In this document: in pieces, positions 46,385 through 57,325 of the stretch
Numbering within the stretch: position 1 is the stretch's first letter
Layout of the letters: the number at the start of each line of letters is the position of its first letter
Assembly: GCA_958510875.1 (NCBI GenBank)
Contig: OY294069.1
Coordinates: 166,345,111-166,409,110 of the forward strand
DNA length: 64,000 bases
Reading direction: 5' to 3'
From: Endomychus coccineus
Taxonomy: Eukaryota > Arthropoda > Insecta > Coleoptera > Endomychidae
Notes under the pieces: generated by a model
The model's input: only the letters and a program-made list of their open reading frames with translations
The model's database searches: none
What the model was told of the DNA's origin: nothing
Position numbers and translations under genes: made by a program

Positions 46385-46796
46385 ATGGTAGCGGGCTTAC
46401 TATAAACTTCAGTGCACTTGGCCAAATACCATTGACAACTATCCCCTGCTACGTTTTTCAGGGGGTATTTGGTTACCCCGCTGCTCGACAGAATCCTAAG
46501 ATCTGTTACACGCTTAGATCCTTTATATCATCAGCCGTGTTGATCCCTGGGCTTACCCAGGTAAACCTGGCTCGGATGAGCGCAGGTCTTCAAAAAAAGC
46601 GGGTTAACGACCCCACTTTGTTTCTCTCGCATCTTATATAGAAAACAGTATCGCTTCTCCCCACTAAATGTTTAAATTAAATCAGATTTACGTGACTTGT
46701 AAAGATCTCGGAGATTATCCTCATGCTTTGCTTACTCAGCGAGAGTACCTTGCTTGCCCATAGCAGCGGTAGTTCGGCAGTCGTCATTGCTGAGGC

Positions 46797-47040
46797 ATGT
46801 TGATTTTCCAGCTGGTTCCGCATTATCTGTATACCCCCGTTGTAGTTGTATATACTTGTTCTCCCCATATCGATTCATTGAGAAAGAAGTTGTCATCCTC
46901 TCTATTTGTTCTTAGAAAGCTCAGGTTGATTGTCAATAGTTGTGTTTTAAAGACCGTCTATTTTTCATTATTCCACACTCACATCACTTATGGTGTTCTG
47001 GGGGAACTCCTCAGACTCCATTAGATTACTGACTAACATT
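46797..47040 (+). pseudogene. Non-LTR RT fragment
   Basis: Plus strand reads SPHIDSLRKKLSSSLFVLRK then LRLIVNSCVLKTVYFSLFHT and HITYGVLG, the thumb-side RT block of jockey/CR1/RTE-like elements. Truncated at both ends. Confidence 0.65.
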
Positions 47041-47104
47041 GACGGGAGATCGCATTGTAGGCCAACCTGAGTGACCCGAAATCCAGGTCAGGTTGAGCCT
47101 GTTT

Positions 47105-47225
47105 CCAGCTGTTTTAAACATTATAAAGAATTACGTAGGAAGTTGCAAGTATTAAATTAATTGAATTTGTGCAACTTTGACTCAATGATTGGACATCAGT
47201 TCTATGATTTACAGATCTAGCATCA
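47105..47225 (-). mobile_element. Penelope-like 3' scrap
   Basis: AAACATTATAAAGAATTACG, GGAAGTTGCAAG and TTCTATGATTTACAGAT match 54790-54890 in the same orientation. Confidence 0.65.
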
Positions 47226-47439
47226 CCTGAATTCACAAGGTGTCACATATGTACTATGTTTACAGTTCTTTTCAATACTTTGTTGAAAAATATTGTTGTT
47301 TAGAGAAGTGTTTTCCCCTAAACAGAGAATGTATTCCCGCAGCTACTCGTTGGAGGATAGTGTTTTTGATGTAACAAGGCTTTTCTGTGAGATCTGTTGC
47401 TTAAGAAGTTCAAAGACATCATAGTAACGTTGTCCGAGC

Positions 47440-47670
47440 ATGGAAAAGTGTTTTGAATACTGGAAACCTGAAATATAGGCCTCGTACTACTCAATGTCCC
47501 CAGATGAAGATCGTTATTTGCGTGTTTTGGCTCGTAGAAATCGAACAATTGAGGAAATTGTTTCAAGCCACTGGGACATCTGTCCATCTTCACAAACTGT
47601 AAGAAATTATCTTCGTCGAGGTAATCTTGGATAAAGACGTATCCCACACCAGCTTGCAGAACGATACATG
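47440..47670 (+). pseudogene. Tc1-like transposase fragment
   Basis: Plus strand: SPDEDRYLRVLARRNRTIEE, IVSSHWDICPSSQTVRNYLR, then RGNLG followed by a stop. RYL..LARR.R....E......T....TVRN.LR is the second helix-turn-helix of Tc1 transposases. Only this domain remains. Confidence 0.72.
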
Positions 47671-47894
47671 TGAGTCCGAGATTTTCAAAATTGGAAATGT
47701 CTATCTTTATTTGACAAAATTATATTTTTTTCCTAAGGAATCTTTTGATCTAACGATCAAAAATCGGAAATGTTAATTTTTAACATAAACTGCATTCAAC
47801 TTGAGATATTCAAACATTGATTTTAATTTGGCTGTCGCTAAATATCTAAGATGAGCTGGTGCAAAACTTTTATTGTTGTGTGTAAATTGTTTAG

Positions 47895-48660
47895 ATTGCC
47901 ATGGGACTTATACAGGAATCTCTAAACAATATTCACAAAAAAGAATGTATGACCAAAAGCATAATACTAAAACCAAAAACTGAAAATTCTATCGCTCTTG
48001 CTGAAGGTTGTTTCGATTATAACCATCAGTTCGATTTTAAAATGTTAATGTTTTAGCAAAAAAAAAATTATCATAAAAGATATATCCTGGTGATGATTCC
48101 CATAGAACGTGATGCAAAATCTGTAAATCATAGAACTGATGTACAATCATATGACATCTTCAACTATTGAAAGATTACTGTGTAGTGGTTTTCTAATAAA
48201 TACAGTATGTTTCCTAACTAGTCTAAAAAGTTTAAGGGTGAGATTCCTCATGTCTTTTAATAGAAAAATTTCATGTGAACATGGAGTCTAAAGTGCTTCC
48301 GTTCCGGTCTTAAAAACCGAAAAAAAAAAACGAAATTTTCCTAATATTTTGTTTCAATTTTTGTGGTATCTAGGTTGAAGGCAGTCTTTTTCCATTAACA
48401 ATTATTTTCTTACTTACTTCAAGCCGTAGGAAAAATAGTTTCCTAAATACAGCCGGTAGCCGACCTTTGTGGGAGACCCGGTATATTTTATAAATTTTTA
48501 ATTGAAATTAGTGCAATAAAGACGCTCAGTGCTTCATACAACTAGTTTGAGAAGGCTCGCCCTTTAGATGATGTGAATTAATTTTCAAACATCTTCTGAT
48601 GATGGTTCAGAGAAACGTACGTAAAGACGAAATCATACTAGACATATGAGGTAATGAGAC
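47895..48660 (+). mobile_element. Penelope-like 3' fragment with damaged ribozyme
   Basis: 47897-47945 encodes GTYTGISKQYSQKRMYDQKH (GIY-YIG piece). 48000-48150 carries the C-terminus in broken frames (FDYNHQFDFK, SVNHRTDVQS). The 3' UTR resumes near 48485 (AATTGAAATTAGTGCAATAA) after about 270 bp with no counterpart in the other copies. It ends in CTGATGATGGTTCAGAGAAA then CGTACGTAAAGACG at 48593-48627, a hammerhead core with a damaged stem II. Confidence 0.72.
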
Positions 48661-49604
48661 ATTTCCCAAGAATTTACATATAAAGAACAAATAATTCAAG
48701 AGAATAAGAATTTACTGAACCATATTCATTAGTTGAACATGTTTTCAATTTAAAAACACGGGTAAACATAATTAGGAGTCTGTAATCATTTACGTCCAAT
48801 AATGCGATGGAGCGAATAAACATAACACTGTCAAACCATATGAACCAATTAAGTATGCATTAATATGAACTGACATATGTTACAAGTAGAAAACATACTA
48901 TAATACGTCATTCTCCTCAAACAGGTTCGCGAGACGACTAATAGCAAATTGTAACACTTTTTTGAACCTTCAAATAATGTGGCAGGGTTCACTTTGGTAT
49001 AGCCCATCGCGTACAGATCGAAATGTAATTACTTACTCAGCAAAGGAACATGTCTGGACCAATAAAAACTCTCGACTCGAATTACGCTTCGGAATCGTGA
49101 CCCAATTAAAACACAATTACCCCGCGTCATTATTAAAGGGATTCGATTAAGTTCATCGATACCAATCAGTGCGAGAATTTTATAGGCAACATTAGATGAC
49201 ATTCCAGGATTTCGGGATAATTGAAACGATAACCCGGATAGTGGATAAGTGTAACAATATAGATTATAGAAGAGCTTTTGATATTTGGATACTTAATCTA
49301 TGTCTGTGAATGAACTATAAGAGAGTTCACACTGTGGATACACTATAACACTATGAATAAGAAAAAATCACCCTAGAAAAATCCTCTAGAAAAATTTTTG
49401 AGGATACGGGATTTGTAATGCGTCTGTGAAGTTAGCACTACTAGTCCAGTCATAATTATATAAGTATATTTTTGTTATAATTTTTTTTTCTAATTTTCAG
49501 GACTAATAAAAAAAATAATTAATTAAATCCTCAATTACACCATTGTATTTCCTTTTCCCCTACTTTTCAAATAGATGTATCCGAAATAATAAAAAAAAAT
49601 GAAA
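48661..49604. other. Stretch without recognised feature
   Basis: A lone TAGTCCAGTCATAA at 49442 resembles the foldback termini, but no partner end or duplication was found. Confidence 0.4.
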
Positions 49605-50658
49605 CGTGTGGCACTCGGGGACTGCCGCGGTAAAGCTATTGCATAGCACTACGCCACTGAAAAAAGTTGGGCAGAAAAACATCCACTACCCCTTCAAAAT
49701 CTTCACGAATTATGAATAAAAAAGATTATTAACTTGATCTCTATGAAGAGTATTCTGTGACAAGTGCATAGATAACTCTACTACCGGTAGTAGAATTATC
49801 TATGGTGACAAGTGTCAGTTGACTTGTAAACACAATTTTATACGAAAGTTTTAATGTTCAGATCTCGATAGCGCTTCCGGCTCCGGGATTTTCACGTGGC
49901 CTTTCGAAATTAGAAGATTCGAATTGTATAAAAACACAATTGCGTGAATGCCAGACGACTTATGTAATTAGCTACGAACGTAATCATTTTGACATATCCT
50001 CGAGGAGCTCGCTCCGCGTAAGTTAAAGTTTATACATTTTACCTCTATTTTGTCAATTTGGGGCCGTTTCGAACTCCGTGTGGCCGGCGCCAGTTGTAAT
50101 AAAGTATTTTGGGCTATGGGCCGCTAGCTTTTACCCGATTTCGGTATATTTAAGTAGCCAGAAAATTCCCTTTCGTACGTCGCAGGTCAGATGCTAGTAG
50201 GTGACAGCTGAGAATACCTCAAACTGTTTTAATTAAATTTTCCTATTTAATCGACATTTTTTGGCCCGAGACTATGCTATTTAGTTGGACCCGTTCATAA
50301 ACTAACGACATGGAGCGAAAACCGCATGCGAGAAGTTCTCGTTAAGACGTTCTATGTACCGTAAATTTGCACTTTTCTAACTCGCGACCTATGCGCTTCT
50401 CACGTGAACGTCATTCGATTTATCGAAAATTAACCAATTCAAAACAGTTTTTGACCCAGTTTGGGGCTATCAGACCTTTTAAAAGGTTCAAAGTTAACAT
50501 TTCGACAATTTTTTTTGGTGGGTGTCAGGATATTTCGTTACGGTATTTGTTTTTTGTTTTTTTAGATTTTCGTTACGGTATTTGTCTTTTGTTTTATTCT
50601 CTTGATTCAGTCGCCGCGCTCAAAGCCCGCGATAAAAGCTATATGCAATAGCTTAAAA
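49605..50658 (-). mobile_element. Helentron-type non-autonomous derivative
   Basis: Same termini as 60693-61656 in opposite orientation. Its minus strand starts TTTTAAGCTATTGCATATAG with CGCGGGCTTTGAGCGCGG, and ends GCTATGCAATAGCTTTACCG then CGGCAGTCCCCGAGTGCCAC and ACG. AAGCTATTGCAT near the 5' end and ATGCAATAGCTT before the 3' end are inverted repeats. This arrangement of subterminal inverted repeats plus a GC-rich 3' hairpin with T-rich flanks is as I know it for Helentrons. No coding sequence in this copy; its interior differs from the other copy. Confidence 0.65.
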
Positions 50659-51500
50659 CACCCGCTTATCATATCCACCAGACACTGCTTTCTGTCTAAT
50701 CGCACGTGTATCACAGGTTAGAAAATCCAATTAGAATGAAAAGCTGGGAACTAATTTACAGGTGTTATTAAATTACATGGCTAGAAGGTTCACACCCTAA
50801 TTAGAAAACCATATTCGCCGGCATTGATGTCGACGGTCAAAATTAAGTTTAATCAGACGAGATTCGAATTGTACCTGATTGAGCTATAAATGGTAGCGTA
50901 ACGGTCGTAACAACTGGTATCTATCCAGGATGATTGCTGTAGTAAATATCTTAATTACAGGAAAACAATAAAACGGATGTTTTGAACTCAGTCTTTCAAT
51001 ATCTCACTTTATCACCAATTGTTTTATACCATATTGAGGATATAATAAAACGAAGTTATAACCCCTATCTCCTTTTCTGATGATGACACGTATAAACTGA
51101 AGAAGTTTTTTATATAATGTACAAACCATCTCTTCTTATATATTGAATTCATTTCGGAATACTGTCACACTTTTTATTGATCAGCTATGGGAAGCAAACA
51201 TGCGTTTTGTATTCCCACTTTTATGAATTAAATCATTATTGAATCGCAGTTCGACGTCGGATTCGTGCTGGTCATTGTCTTCACAACGTTAATGAAACAT
51301 CTAGGTAACAATCTAATATAAAGTCCTGAATACATAAATTACAAAGAGAAGGTCCGACATAAAAAAAATTAGTTCATCTGAACTCCCGCAAAATTTTCGC
51401 ATTAAGACCATGTTCGTGATGCGAAAACAAGTTTCTGCTTTGCACCTACATGGGTCTTCTTTTTTTGGGCATGATGAAAAAGACTTGAATTTACATCATT
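50659..51500. other. Stretch without recognised feature
   Basis: No supported feature. Confidence 0.4.
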
Positions 51501-51925
51501 TTATGCAGCATTGGGGGCCTTGCTCCGCAGGAACAGAGTAGCTTCGCGTTGCCGTTGCTCTAATTCTCGGGCACACAACGCGATGGTATGTATTTCTACT
51601 TGAAAAATAGTTGCATAAGCACGGAAAATGACACATAGTTCCGCAACCGTATAAATATTCCCGCTCCAAAGCCTTGGAAAGTTTTGGAGCCGTCTGTGAA
51701 CCAACATATGTCCGCCCTCAGCAGATAGGTTGTATTGGGAATTCATTCATCTCTTTCTGGGAAGAAGAAGTTGAGCGAGAGGTTGACGTTGGTCGTTGTT
51801 GGTATCATATTTGAGGTATTCCCAGAATAGTGTGATTTTCCATGTCTTGGCAGTAATTTGTTTCGCTCCATAATGCCTCCTTGTGCCCCGTCAGCGGCTT
51901 CTTGTATAAATTTGTATGTGGCCAC
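51501..51925 (-). pseudogene. RNase H fragment of a non-LTR element
   Basis: Minus strand 51660-51510 reads FRAYATIFQVEIHTIALCAR then ELEQRQREATLF. IFQ.EI.AI..CA.E is the RNase H helix with the catalytic glutamate. 5' and 3' parts missing; a different family from the neighbour at 52 kb. Confidence 0.6.
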
Positions 51926-52039
51926 ATGGCCTCTCTCTAAAATTATATCAAGAGGTTGAGGTTAGATAAGATTAGATTATAAATGGGTGTCAGGCGTCCT
52001 AAAAGAACTATTTATCCGCCTTTTCAGTACACCGGTGAG

Positions 52040-53420
52040 TTTTCGCTTTCTTAGGCTGTAGGGTTTCCCTGCTCCAGTGGTAGAATTTCCTCAATCGTTG
52101 TATATATCCCGAACAATTTGCTCCTGCGGAGCAGAGTACTTTGCAGTCGGTTAGCAGATTCCATCGTTCAGTAGGCCAATTTCACTTATGTGTCCGAGTT
52201 TTCAGAGCCCCGTCATGAATCCTGTTATGATCCTCAGGATGTTCCTGCTTAGCTTTATACTTTCCAAAAGGCACTTTTTCCTTTGGATTGCTTTGGATTT
52301 CTACTTCTTCTGTTCTAAGGATTTCGGTTCGTTTCAGTTTTCTTTGCGAGCAAGGGCGTCCGTTCTGCACTCCTAAGGTGTTTAACTCAGTTTTGCAGTT
52401 GAGAACTATCTTCGAGCTAATGATGTTTGAGTTCAGCTCTTTTATGAGTGCTTGAATATCGAACATGAAGGCTATATCCTTCTTTCAGTATCCTTTGTCC
52501 ATATTGAGGTGTGTATATCTATCTATTGCATGAGCTTCCGCTAAAAAGATCCTTGTGTATTTGCCGATGGGTTCGAAGTATTTGGTTTTGGGCTCAAAGA
52601 CTCCGGCCCACGAATCTTCTGCAGTTCTTGATGACTCGATATACCAACAGATTGCTCCTTTCCTAACAGGGTGAGCGTTGACCCTGAAATGCTCCTCCGC
52701 GAACCACAGGGTTTTGATTCTGTGCTGCGGTTCTAGTTGCAGCCTTTCAGGCTGTACCCTAGATAGTCGGGATTGGTTTGCACTCCATCTCTTTAGGGAG
52801 TCATTGAAGCTAAACCTGTAGACCGCCATCATTGCGAGATTCCTCATCGTCATTGATAGCACGCCCTGCAAGGCCCTCCATGATGCGGTCGGTGTACTCT
52901 TCCTCGTGGATGTAATGCCTCTGAAGAAGAGTCCCTGTATTCTGTCTAGAAGTTTCTGAGCAGTAGCCAGTTCAGTTTTTTTTCACCATACGAGGACTGC
53001 ATGACCGAGTCTTGGGATAATAATAGCAGAGAAGATCCACATCGGCTGCTTAGGCTCCAAATTCCACTTCATGCCAATTGCTCTCACACACTGCCAAAAG
53101 ATTATGATAGCATTTTGGCACTTAGCCTCCAGTTGCTTCTGCCAGAGAATTTTTTCGTCCAGGAAAAATTCAACTGACTTGCTCCCGATTACCATCTTCT
53201 TCAGAAGCTCTATTTTGTACCTTCTGGAGAAGATGATAATGATAGTTTTCTCCGGATAAATGGAGACTTTGTTCTTTCTACATCAGACTTCTGTAATCAC
53301 CAAGGCTTATTGAACAAACTCCTGCAAGGTACAGTCGTAGGCGTCTCTGGAGAGTATGGCGATGTCATCCACTTAGCCTACCGCCTAATTATTCGAATGC
53401 TTCTTGATAAATTCAATCGC
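52040..53420 (-). pseudogene. Non-LTR retrotransposon fragment: RT thumb and RNase H
   Basis: Minus strand, 5' to 3': at 53190-52985 KSVEFFLDEKILWQKQLEAK, CQNAIIIFWQCVRAIGMKWN and FSAIIIPRLGHAVLVW (thumb). At 52871-52740 LSMTMRNLAMMAVYRFSFND and LQLEPQHRIKTLWF. At 52690-52490 NAHPVRKGAICWYIESSRTA then GAGVFEPKTKYFEPIGKYTR and FLAEAHAIDRYTHLNMDKGY (RNase H; WYTDGS has become WYIESS). More of the C-terminal part lies at 52460-52190 in another frame. Related to the copy at 57.6-58.8 kb. Confidence 0.75.
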
Positions 53421-54357
53421 ACAAGCATAAGAAAAGTTAAGGAATACCAATCTTAGGCAACAAAGGTCTCCGATCTTATCTTAATACTTAATACAATATT
53501 CAAGTTCCAAATAAAGATTTTCGTGGAAACTGATGATAGCAGGGTGAAATAAAATAAAAAAATGCCAAACCCTCCTTGTAGAAATTACCTTAGAAGGATA
53601 TGCTCGATTACCGGGGCTGCATTTCACGAAAATATTATTCTTCCGCTCAGAACGAATTGCCAGAAGAAAGGGGAATCAATGAATTCGAATAATGCATATC
53701 TGAATCGAACAGACAGCGCACAAGCTGAATCATTTCAATTTACAAAGCTCGCACGTATCGGGAAATTGAAAATTTAACGACACTTCAACAAATACATTAA
53801 ACGTAGCTGCCTATTAAACGTTATATTTCTGGAATAGGAAGAGCGGGGATAAATTTGAAATCCAAGAGCATTTAAAAGTCAGGTTCTTTCTTAAATCAAA
53901 AACTAAATGTTGAGTTTCTTAATCCGCACGAAAGCTTTCGAGTAGCAGTCGACTTGACCCCATCATCATCAAGTGCCAAGCCAGGAAATTCAAGTACATT
54001 TCAAGATTTATTCGTTAAACGTTTGTACGCGTCGTGCGAACAACTTTTAACGGTGGGGTTACATATGTTCTATATTAAATTAATGCGAACTGTTCCGTGT
54101 AGAATGGAAATCTTTAAATGTCGCTTTTTATGAATTGCAAGTTTAAGAAGCTGGGCTCTTGGCGCGGAAATTATTATATTTGGACACATTGTGTCTTTAT
54201 CAAGCGCTCATTTTAGAAGAGCACTTGCTCGCACAACCCACATAATTCAGACCGGATTGGCACTTATCACCTCCTCCGTTAGCTTACGATGTAGTTTCTC
54301 TGAACTATCGAAGGCTGTAAAATGTCAAAGCTAAGTCTGTACATTTCTTACATATTA
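53421..54357. other. Stretch without recognised feature
   Basis: No supported feature. Confidence 0.4.
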
Positions 54358-54410
54358 TCATATAAAAAATTCTCGGGAATTAGGTCACATTAACACTGTT
54401 ATAAATGTTC

Positions 54411-54452
54411 GTCTTTACGTACGTTTCGGTCTCACGACCATCATCAGAAGAC
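54411..54452 (-). ncRNA. Hammerhead ribozyme, intact-looking minimal form
   Basis: Minus strand, in order: GTCTT (stem I), CTGATGA (core), T then GGTC-GTGA-GACC (stem II with a GNRA loop), GAAA (core), ACG-TA-CGT using the last A of GAAA (stem III of three pairs, palindromic so two units could pair), A as cleavage base, AAGAC (stem I, complementary to GTCTT). All conserved core bases are present. The one oddity is an extra T between CTGATGA and stem II. Hammerheads with very short stem III are known in Penelope pseudo-LTRs. Activity here is inferred. Confidence 0.72.
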
Positions 54453-54945
54453 TTATTTTCTCAAAAAGGGGTTAACTAAAACTAATTAGCACAAGCGTCC
54501 ATGTCGCACAATTTTCAATCAAAAAGCTCACGCCGTCGAAACGAACAGAACCACGAAAATTGTATCGTTAATATTAAAGTATAGATTTTTTTGTAACAAG
54601 AAACCACTGTTAAGTAATATTCTCATAATGTACAAACGCATATTGCTATGGTCTCAAAGCAACTGGAGTTCGAAGCTATTTGTTTGTAATAACTCGACCC
54701 AGATGTAGATTTATGACGTACTTGAAAAGGTTTTAGACCTGCATTGGAATTTACTTTACTTTAAGCGTTCTTCCTAAAATATACTTTTAACATTATAAAG
54801 ACGTATGTAGGAATTTGCAAGAGTTTTAATTAATCAAGTTAGTATAAATCTGACTCAATCCCTGAATATCATTCCTATGATTTACAGAATTTGAATCCCT
54901 TTTTATGTGAATCATCTCCAGGATAGATCTTTTATAATAATTGGT

Positions 54946-55611
54946 TTATTTAGTTAAAATATTAACATTTTTGAAATCAAATTGATGGTTATAATCAAAA
55001 CAGTGCTTAGCAAGGGCGGTGGAATTTTCTAAGTTATTATTTCTTGTGCTATATTTATGGCCGTACATTCTTTTTTGTAAATATTGTTTAGAGATTCCAG
55101 TATAAGTTCCATCACAATCTAAACAATTCAATTTATATACTGTGTGGGTTTGTTTATCTTTAGGTATTACAGGTTTTAGATTTGAGAAATATTTCCTAAC
55201 ACAGTTAGTAGGTTTATGCGCAACATTTATATCGTACTTTTTCAAACATTTCTTAATTTTTTCTGAGGTCTCCGGAATGTATGGTAAAGTTATATAATTG
55301 TCTGTATTACCTGTTATGTTATTTTTATAAGAAGAACCATTATAGATTTTGTTTATTCTCTCTTTAATGATAGGATTGAAGAAAGTTTTTGGGTAGCCAT
55401 TCATTTCCAATACATTACGAACAATTTTTAAATTTTTGGGACGGTCCTCTGCGTAGGATAATTTTACCGCGCGGTCTGTGAGGCTGTTTATGACACTTTT
55501 TTTATAACAAGCTGGTGCAACGGAATTGAAATGAAGATAACGTTGAGACCAGACTTCTTTAGTAAACCAAGAAGTTTTTATTTTTCCATCTGCATCATGC
55601 CTAATGGTCAT
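54946..55611 (-). CDS. Penelope ORF segment: linker and GIY-YIG endonuclease
   Basis: A 221-codon open segment. From the start: MTIRHDADGKIKTSWFTKEV and LHFNSVAPACYKKSVINSLT (region just after the RT), then LKIVRNVLEMNGYPKTFFNP. The endonuclease is near residues 165-215: HTVYKLNCLDCDGTYTGISK then QYLQKRMYGHKYSTRNNN and STALAKHCFDYNHQFDFKNV. YK..C..CDGTYTGISKQ.L..RM.GH is the Penelope form of GIY-YIG with its Cys-rich start. It lies in a different frame from the RT segment upstream, so a frameshift separates them, and the C-terminal tail continues after the stop in related copies. Confidence 0.82.
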   Translation of the reverse strand: MTIRHDADGKIKTSWFTKEVWSQRYLHFNSVAPACYKKSVINSLTDRAVKLSYAEDRPKNLKIVRNVLEMNGYPKTFFNPIIKERINKIYNGSSYKNNITGNTDNYITLPYIPETSEKIKKCLKKYDINVAHKPTNCVRKYFSNLKPVIPKDKQTHTVYKLNCLDCDGTYTGISKQYLQKRMYGHKYSTRNNNLENSTALAKHCFDYNHQFDFKNVNILTK

Positions 55612-55663
55612 ATCTAGAAAATTAATGTTATTGTTTATTTCTATTTCACAAGTGAATTGAAGT

Positions 55664-56110
55664 TTACAAATGGAAATTGTTAAATTTATTAATCACATAT
55701 TGAATTTTATCGTTGGGAACACACATAAGGCAATCATGTACATACCGTTTGAAGAATACAGGCTGAAAATCTAATGAATTTATAACAGATTCCTCTAGGC
55801 ATTCCATAACGAGGTTAGCAATGGTAGCTAAAATAGGAGATCCCATTGCTGTGCCGAAAATTTGTCCAAAATATTGCTCACCGTACTGAAAATAAGTGCA
55901 TTCTAAACAAAACTTTACCGCATTTATAAAATCCGATTGATCAAGAGGTGTGTGGTTTTTAATCTCTGGCCAACGTTTTTTGATGCAATTCAATGCCAAA
56001 ACGACAGGTATATTTGTAAATAAAGAAACAACATCCAAGGAAATTAGTTGATGGTTTACTGGTACAGATTGATTTTTTATAAATTCATTAAAATGCCATG
56101 AGTCTTTCAC
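55664..56110 (-). CDS. Penelope ORF segment: reverse transcriptase palm, catalytic residue lost
   Basis: 148 codons: VNHQLISLDVVSLFTNIPVV (palm motif with SLDVVSLFTNIP), ALNCIKKRWPEIKNHTPLDQ, ECTYFQYGEQYFGQIFGTAM then GSPILATIANLVMECLEESV, and the active-site block FFKRYVHDCLMCVPNDKIQY. The RT active site should be YVDD; here it is YVHD, so this copy cannot polymerise. It is in the same frame as the upstream segment and is separated from it only by one TAA stop at 56117-56119. Confidence 0.83.
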   Translation of the reverse strand: MKDSWHFNEFIKNQSVPVNHQLISLDVVSLFTNIPVVLALNCIKKRWPEIKNHTPLDQSDFINAVKFCLECTYFQYGEQYFGQIFGTAMGSPILATIANLVMECLEESVINSLDFQPVFFKRYVHDCLMCVPNDKIQYVINKFNNFHL

Positions 56111-56116
56111 ATAAAA

Positions 56117-56974
56117 TTAATTTTTTCCTATTATATTATTGATAAATTTTGATAGAAATTTTGATAAATTGTAAGTAGGCGCTCCAATATTACTTATAAT
56201 GGGTCTTAGGGGTATATCATTTTTATGTAATTTCGGAAGCCCATAGATATAAGGTGCAAGCCCATTACGGCAAATTAATTTATTTTTTAATTCAATAGGG
56301 ATTATCTTATTTTTATGCCATTTATTTATCAATTTATTCATGTTATTTTGTACTGATGAAGTAGGGTCAGATTTTAATTTTTTAAAAGTTGTTTCATCAT
56401 TTAAAAGGTTTCCCATTTTGTTTTCATAGTCATTTCTATGCATTATGACGGTTTTATTACATTTATCCGCGTTCAAAACTAAAATTTGAGGGTTAGCATC
56501 TAAGAACTCTTTTGTTATTTTTGTATGATAGTTAAAACGATTCTTTGCAATACCTATTTCTGCTTTCTGTTTGTTCTTTTTGTTTGTCAAGATGTTAAAA
56601 ACTTTGTTTCTAATTTCATTTTTTTCTTCTAAATTTTTATTCCTGATTCCGCATTCTAAATTTGCAATAATATTGTCAATAGGCAGTGTTTTATTATTAT
56701 TAGGCAATGCAAACTTCGGACCTAAACTTAACGTGTGCTGCACCTCATGCGGAATTTTTGTGTCAGTTAGATTTTTCAACCATTGTTCATTGATATTTTG
56801 TTTTCCATAAGCTACACCTTTCATCAAATTATTTATCTTTTTAGATTGAATGGCTTTGATTTTTTTGAAATTTTTTTCGAAATTGTTTTCTCTGATTTTG
56901 AAAAAATTGCGATATAAAGTTGTTATCATAATTTTGGTAACAGGTTTGTTTAACGAGTTTAATTTTGTTTTCAA
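56117..56974 (-). CDS. Penelope ORF segment: N-terminal domain and RT fingers
   Basis: About 285 codons with no internal stop. N-terminal helical and basic region (FFKIRENNFEKNFKKIKAIQ, VQHTLSLGPKFALPNNNKTL), then LDANPQILVLNADKCNKTVI and MHRNDYENKMGNLLNDETTF. This NADK.NKTV block is characteristic of Penelope RT fingers. Later LICRNGLAPYIYGLPKLHKN then DIPLRPIISNIGAPTYNLSK. The frame opens upstream through a TTG and no ATG start is preserved here. A frameshift and a TGA separate it from the sequence at 57260-56991, which looks like the true N-terminus. Confidence 0.8.
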   Translation of the reverse strand: MKTKLNSLNKPVTKIMITTLYRNFFKIRENNFEKNFKKIKAIQSKKINNLMKGVAYGKQNINEQWLKNLTDTKIPHEVQHTLSLGPKFALPNNNKTLPIDNIIANLECGIRNKNLEEKNEIRNKVFNILTNKKNKQKAEIGIAKNRFNYHTKITKEFLDANPQILVLNADKCNKTVIMHRNDYENKMGNLLNDETTFKKLKSDPTSSVQNNMNKLINKWHKNKIIPIELKNKLICRNGLAPYIYGLPKLHKNDIPLRPIISNIGAPTYNLSKFLSKFINNIIGKN

Positions 56975-56990
56975 CCTCTGCTAGATTTGC

Positions 56991-57260
56991 TCATGCTTCT
57001 TTAATGCACAAGTTCAAACAATTTTTATGCAGAGAATTTAATAATTTTGCGTACGCCTTCTTATTTTGCACCTTGCTAAACATATTCTCCTTTGATTTAG
57101 ATATAATGAAATTTGGAAAAACTTGCAAGTTCCTACATCTTACCAGATAAATTCTACGATTCTTCTCTCTTGCCAATATCTTCATTAACTTTCCGTATTC
57201 CTTCAAGACTCTAGGATAGGTGGTTGTTCCTTCCATATTAAGGCTTATATCCCAGCCCAA
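56991..57260 (-). CDS. Penelope ORF segment: probable N-terminus
   Basis: 89 codons from ATG at 57260: MGWDISLNMEGTTTYPRVLK, then RNLQVFPNFIISKSKENMFS and LLNSLHKNCLNLCIKEA before a TGA. The lysine-rich composition and the position directly ahead of the next segment make it the likely start of the Penelope protein. No domain is recognisable in it. Confidence 0.6.
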   Translation of the reverse strand: MGWDISLNMEGTTTYPRVLKEYGKLMKILAREKNRRIYLVRCRNLQVFPNFIISKSKENMFSKVQNKKAYAKLLNSLHKNCLNLCIKEA

Positions 57261-57325
57261 ATAATAATATAATGAGATTCTTGACCCAGTATGAATTATA
57301 TAAAAAATTCTCGGGAATTAGGTCA

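Larger units (their letters stand above)
54358..57325 (-). mobile_element. Penelope-like element, nearly full length but inactive
   Basis: The longest Penelope copy here, on the minus strand: N-terminal region, reverse transcriptase, linker, GIY-YIG endonuclease and a 3' UTR ending in a hammerhead ribozyme. A direct repeat of 28 bp, ATATAAAAAATTCTCGGGAA then TTAGGTCA, bounds it (54360-54387 and 57298-57325). Because TGACCCAG before the right copy and GGTCACATTAACA after the left copy recur in the 12.5-kb copy, the repeat is more likely part of the pseudo-LTR than a target duplication. The reading frame is broken by stops and frameshifts. Confidence 0.85.

Noticed and set aside
49442..49505. 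TAGTCCAGTCATAA with a nearby CAGGACTA, as a tiny fifth foldback element
   Set aside because: The right end does not match (CAGGACTA, not CTGGACTA) and the flanking triplets TAC and ATA differ.
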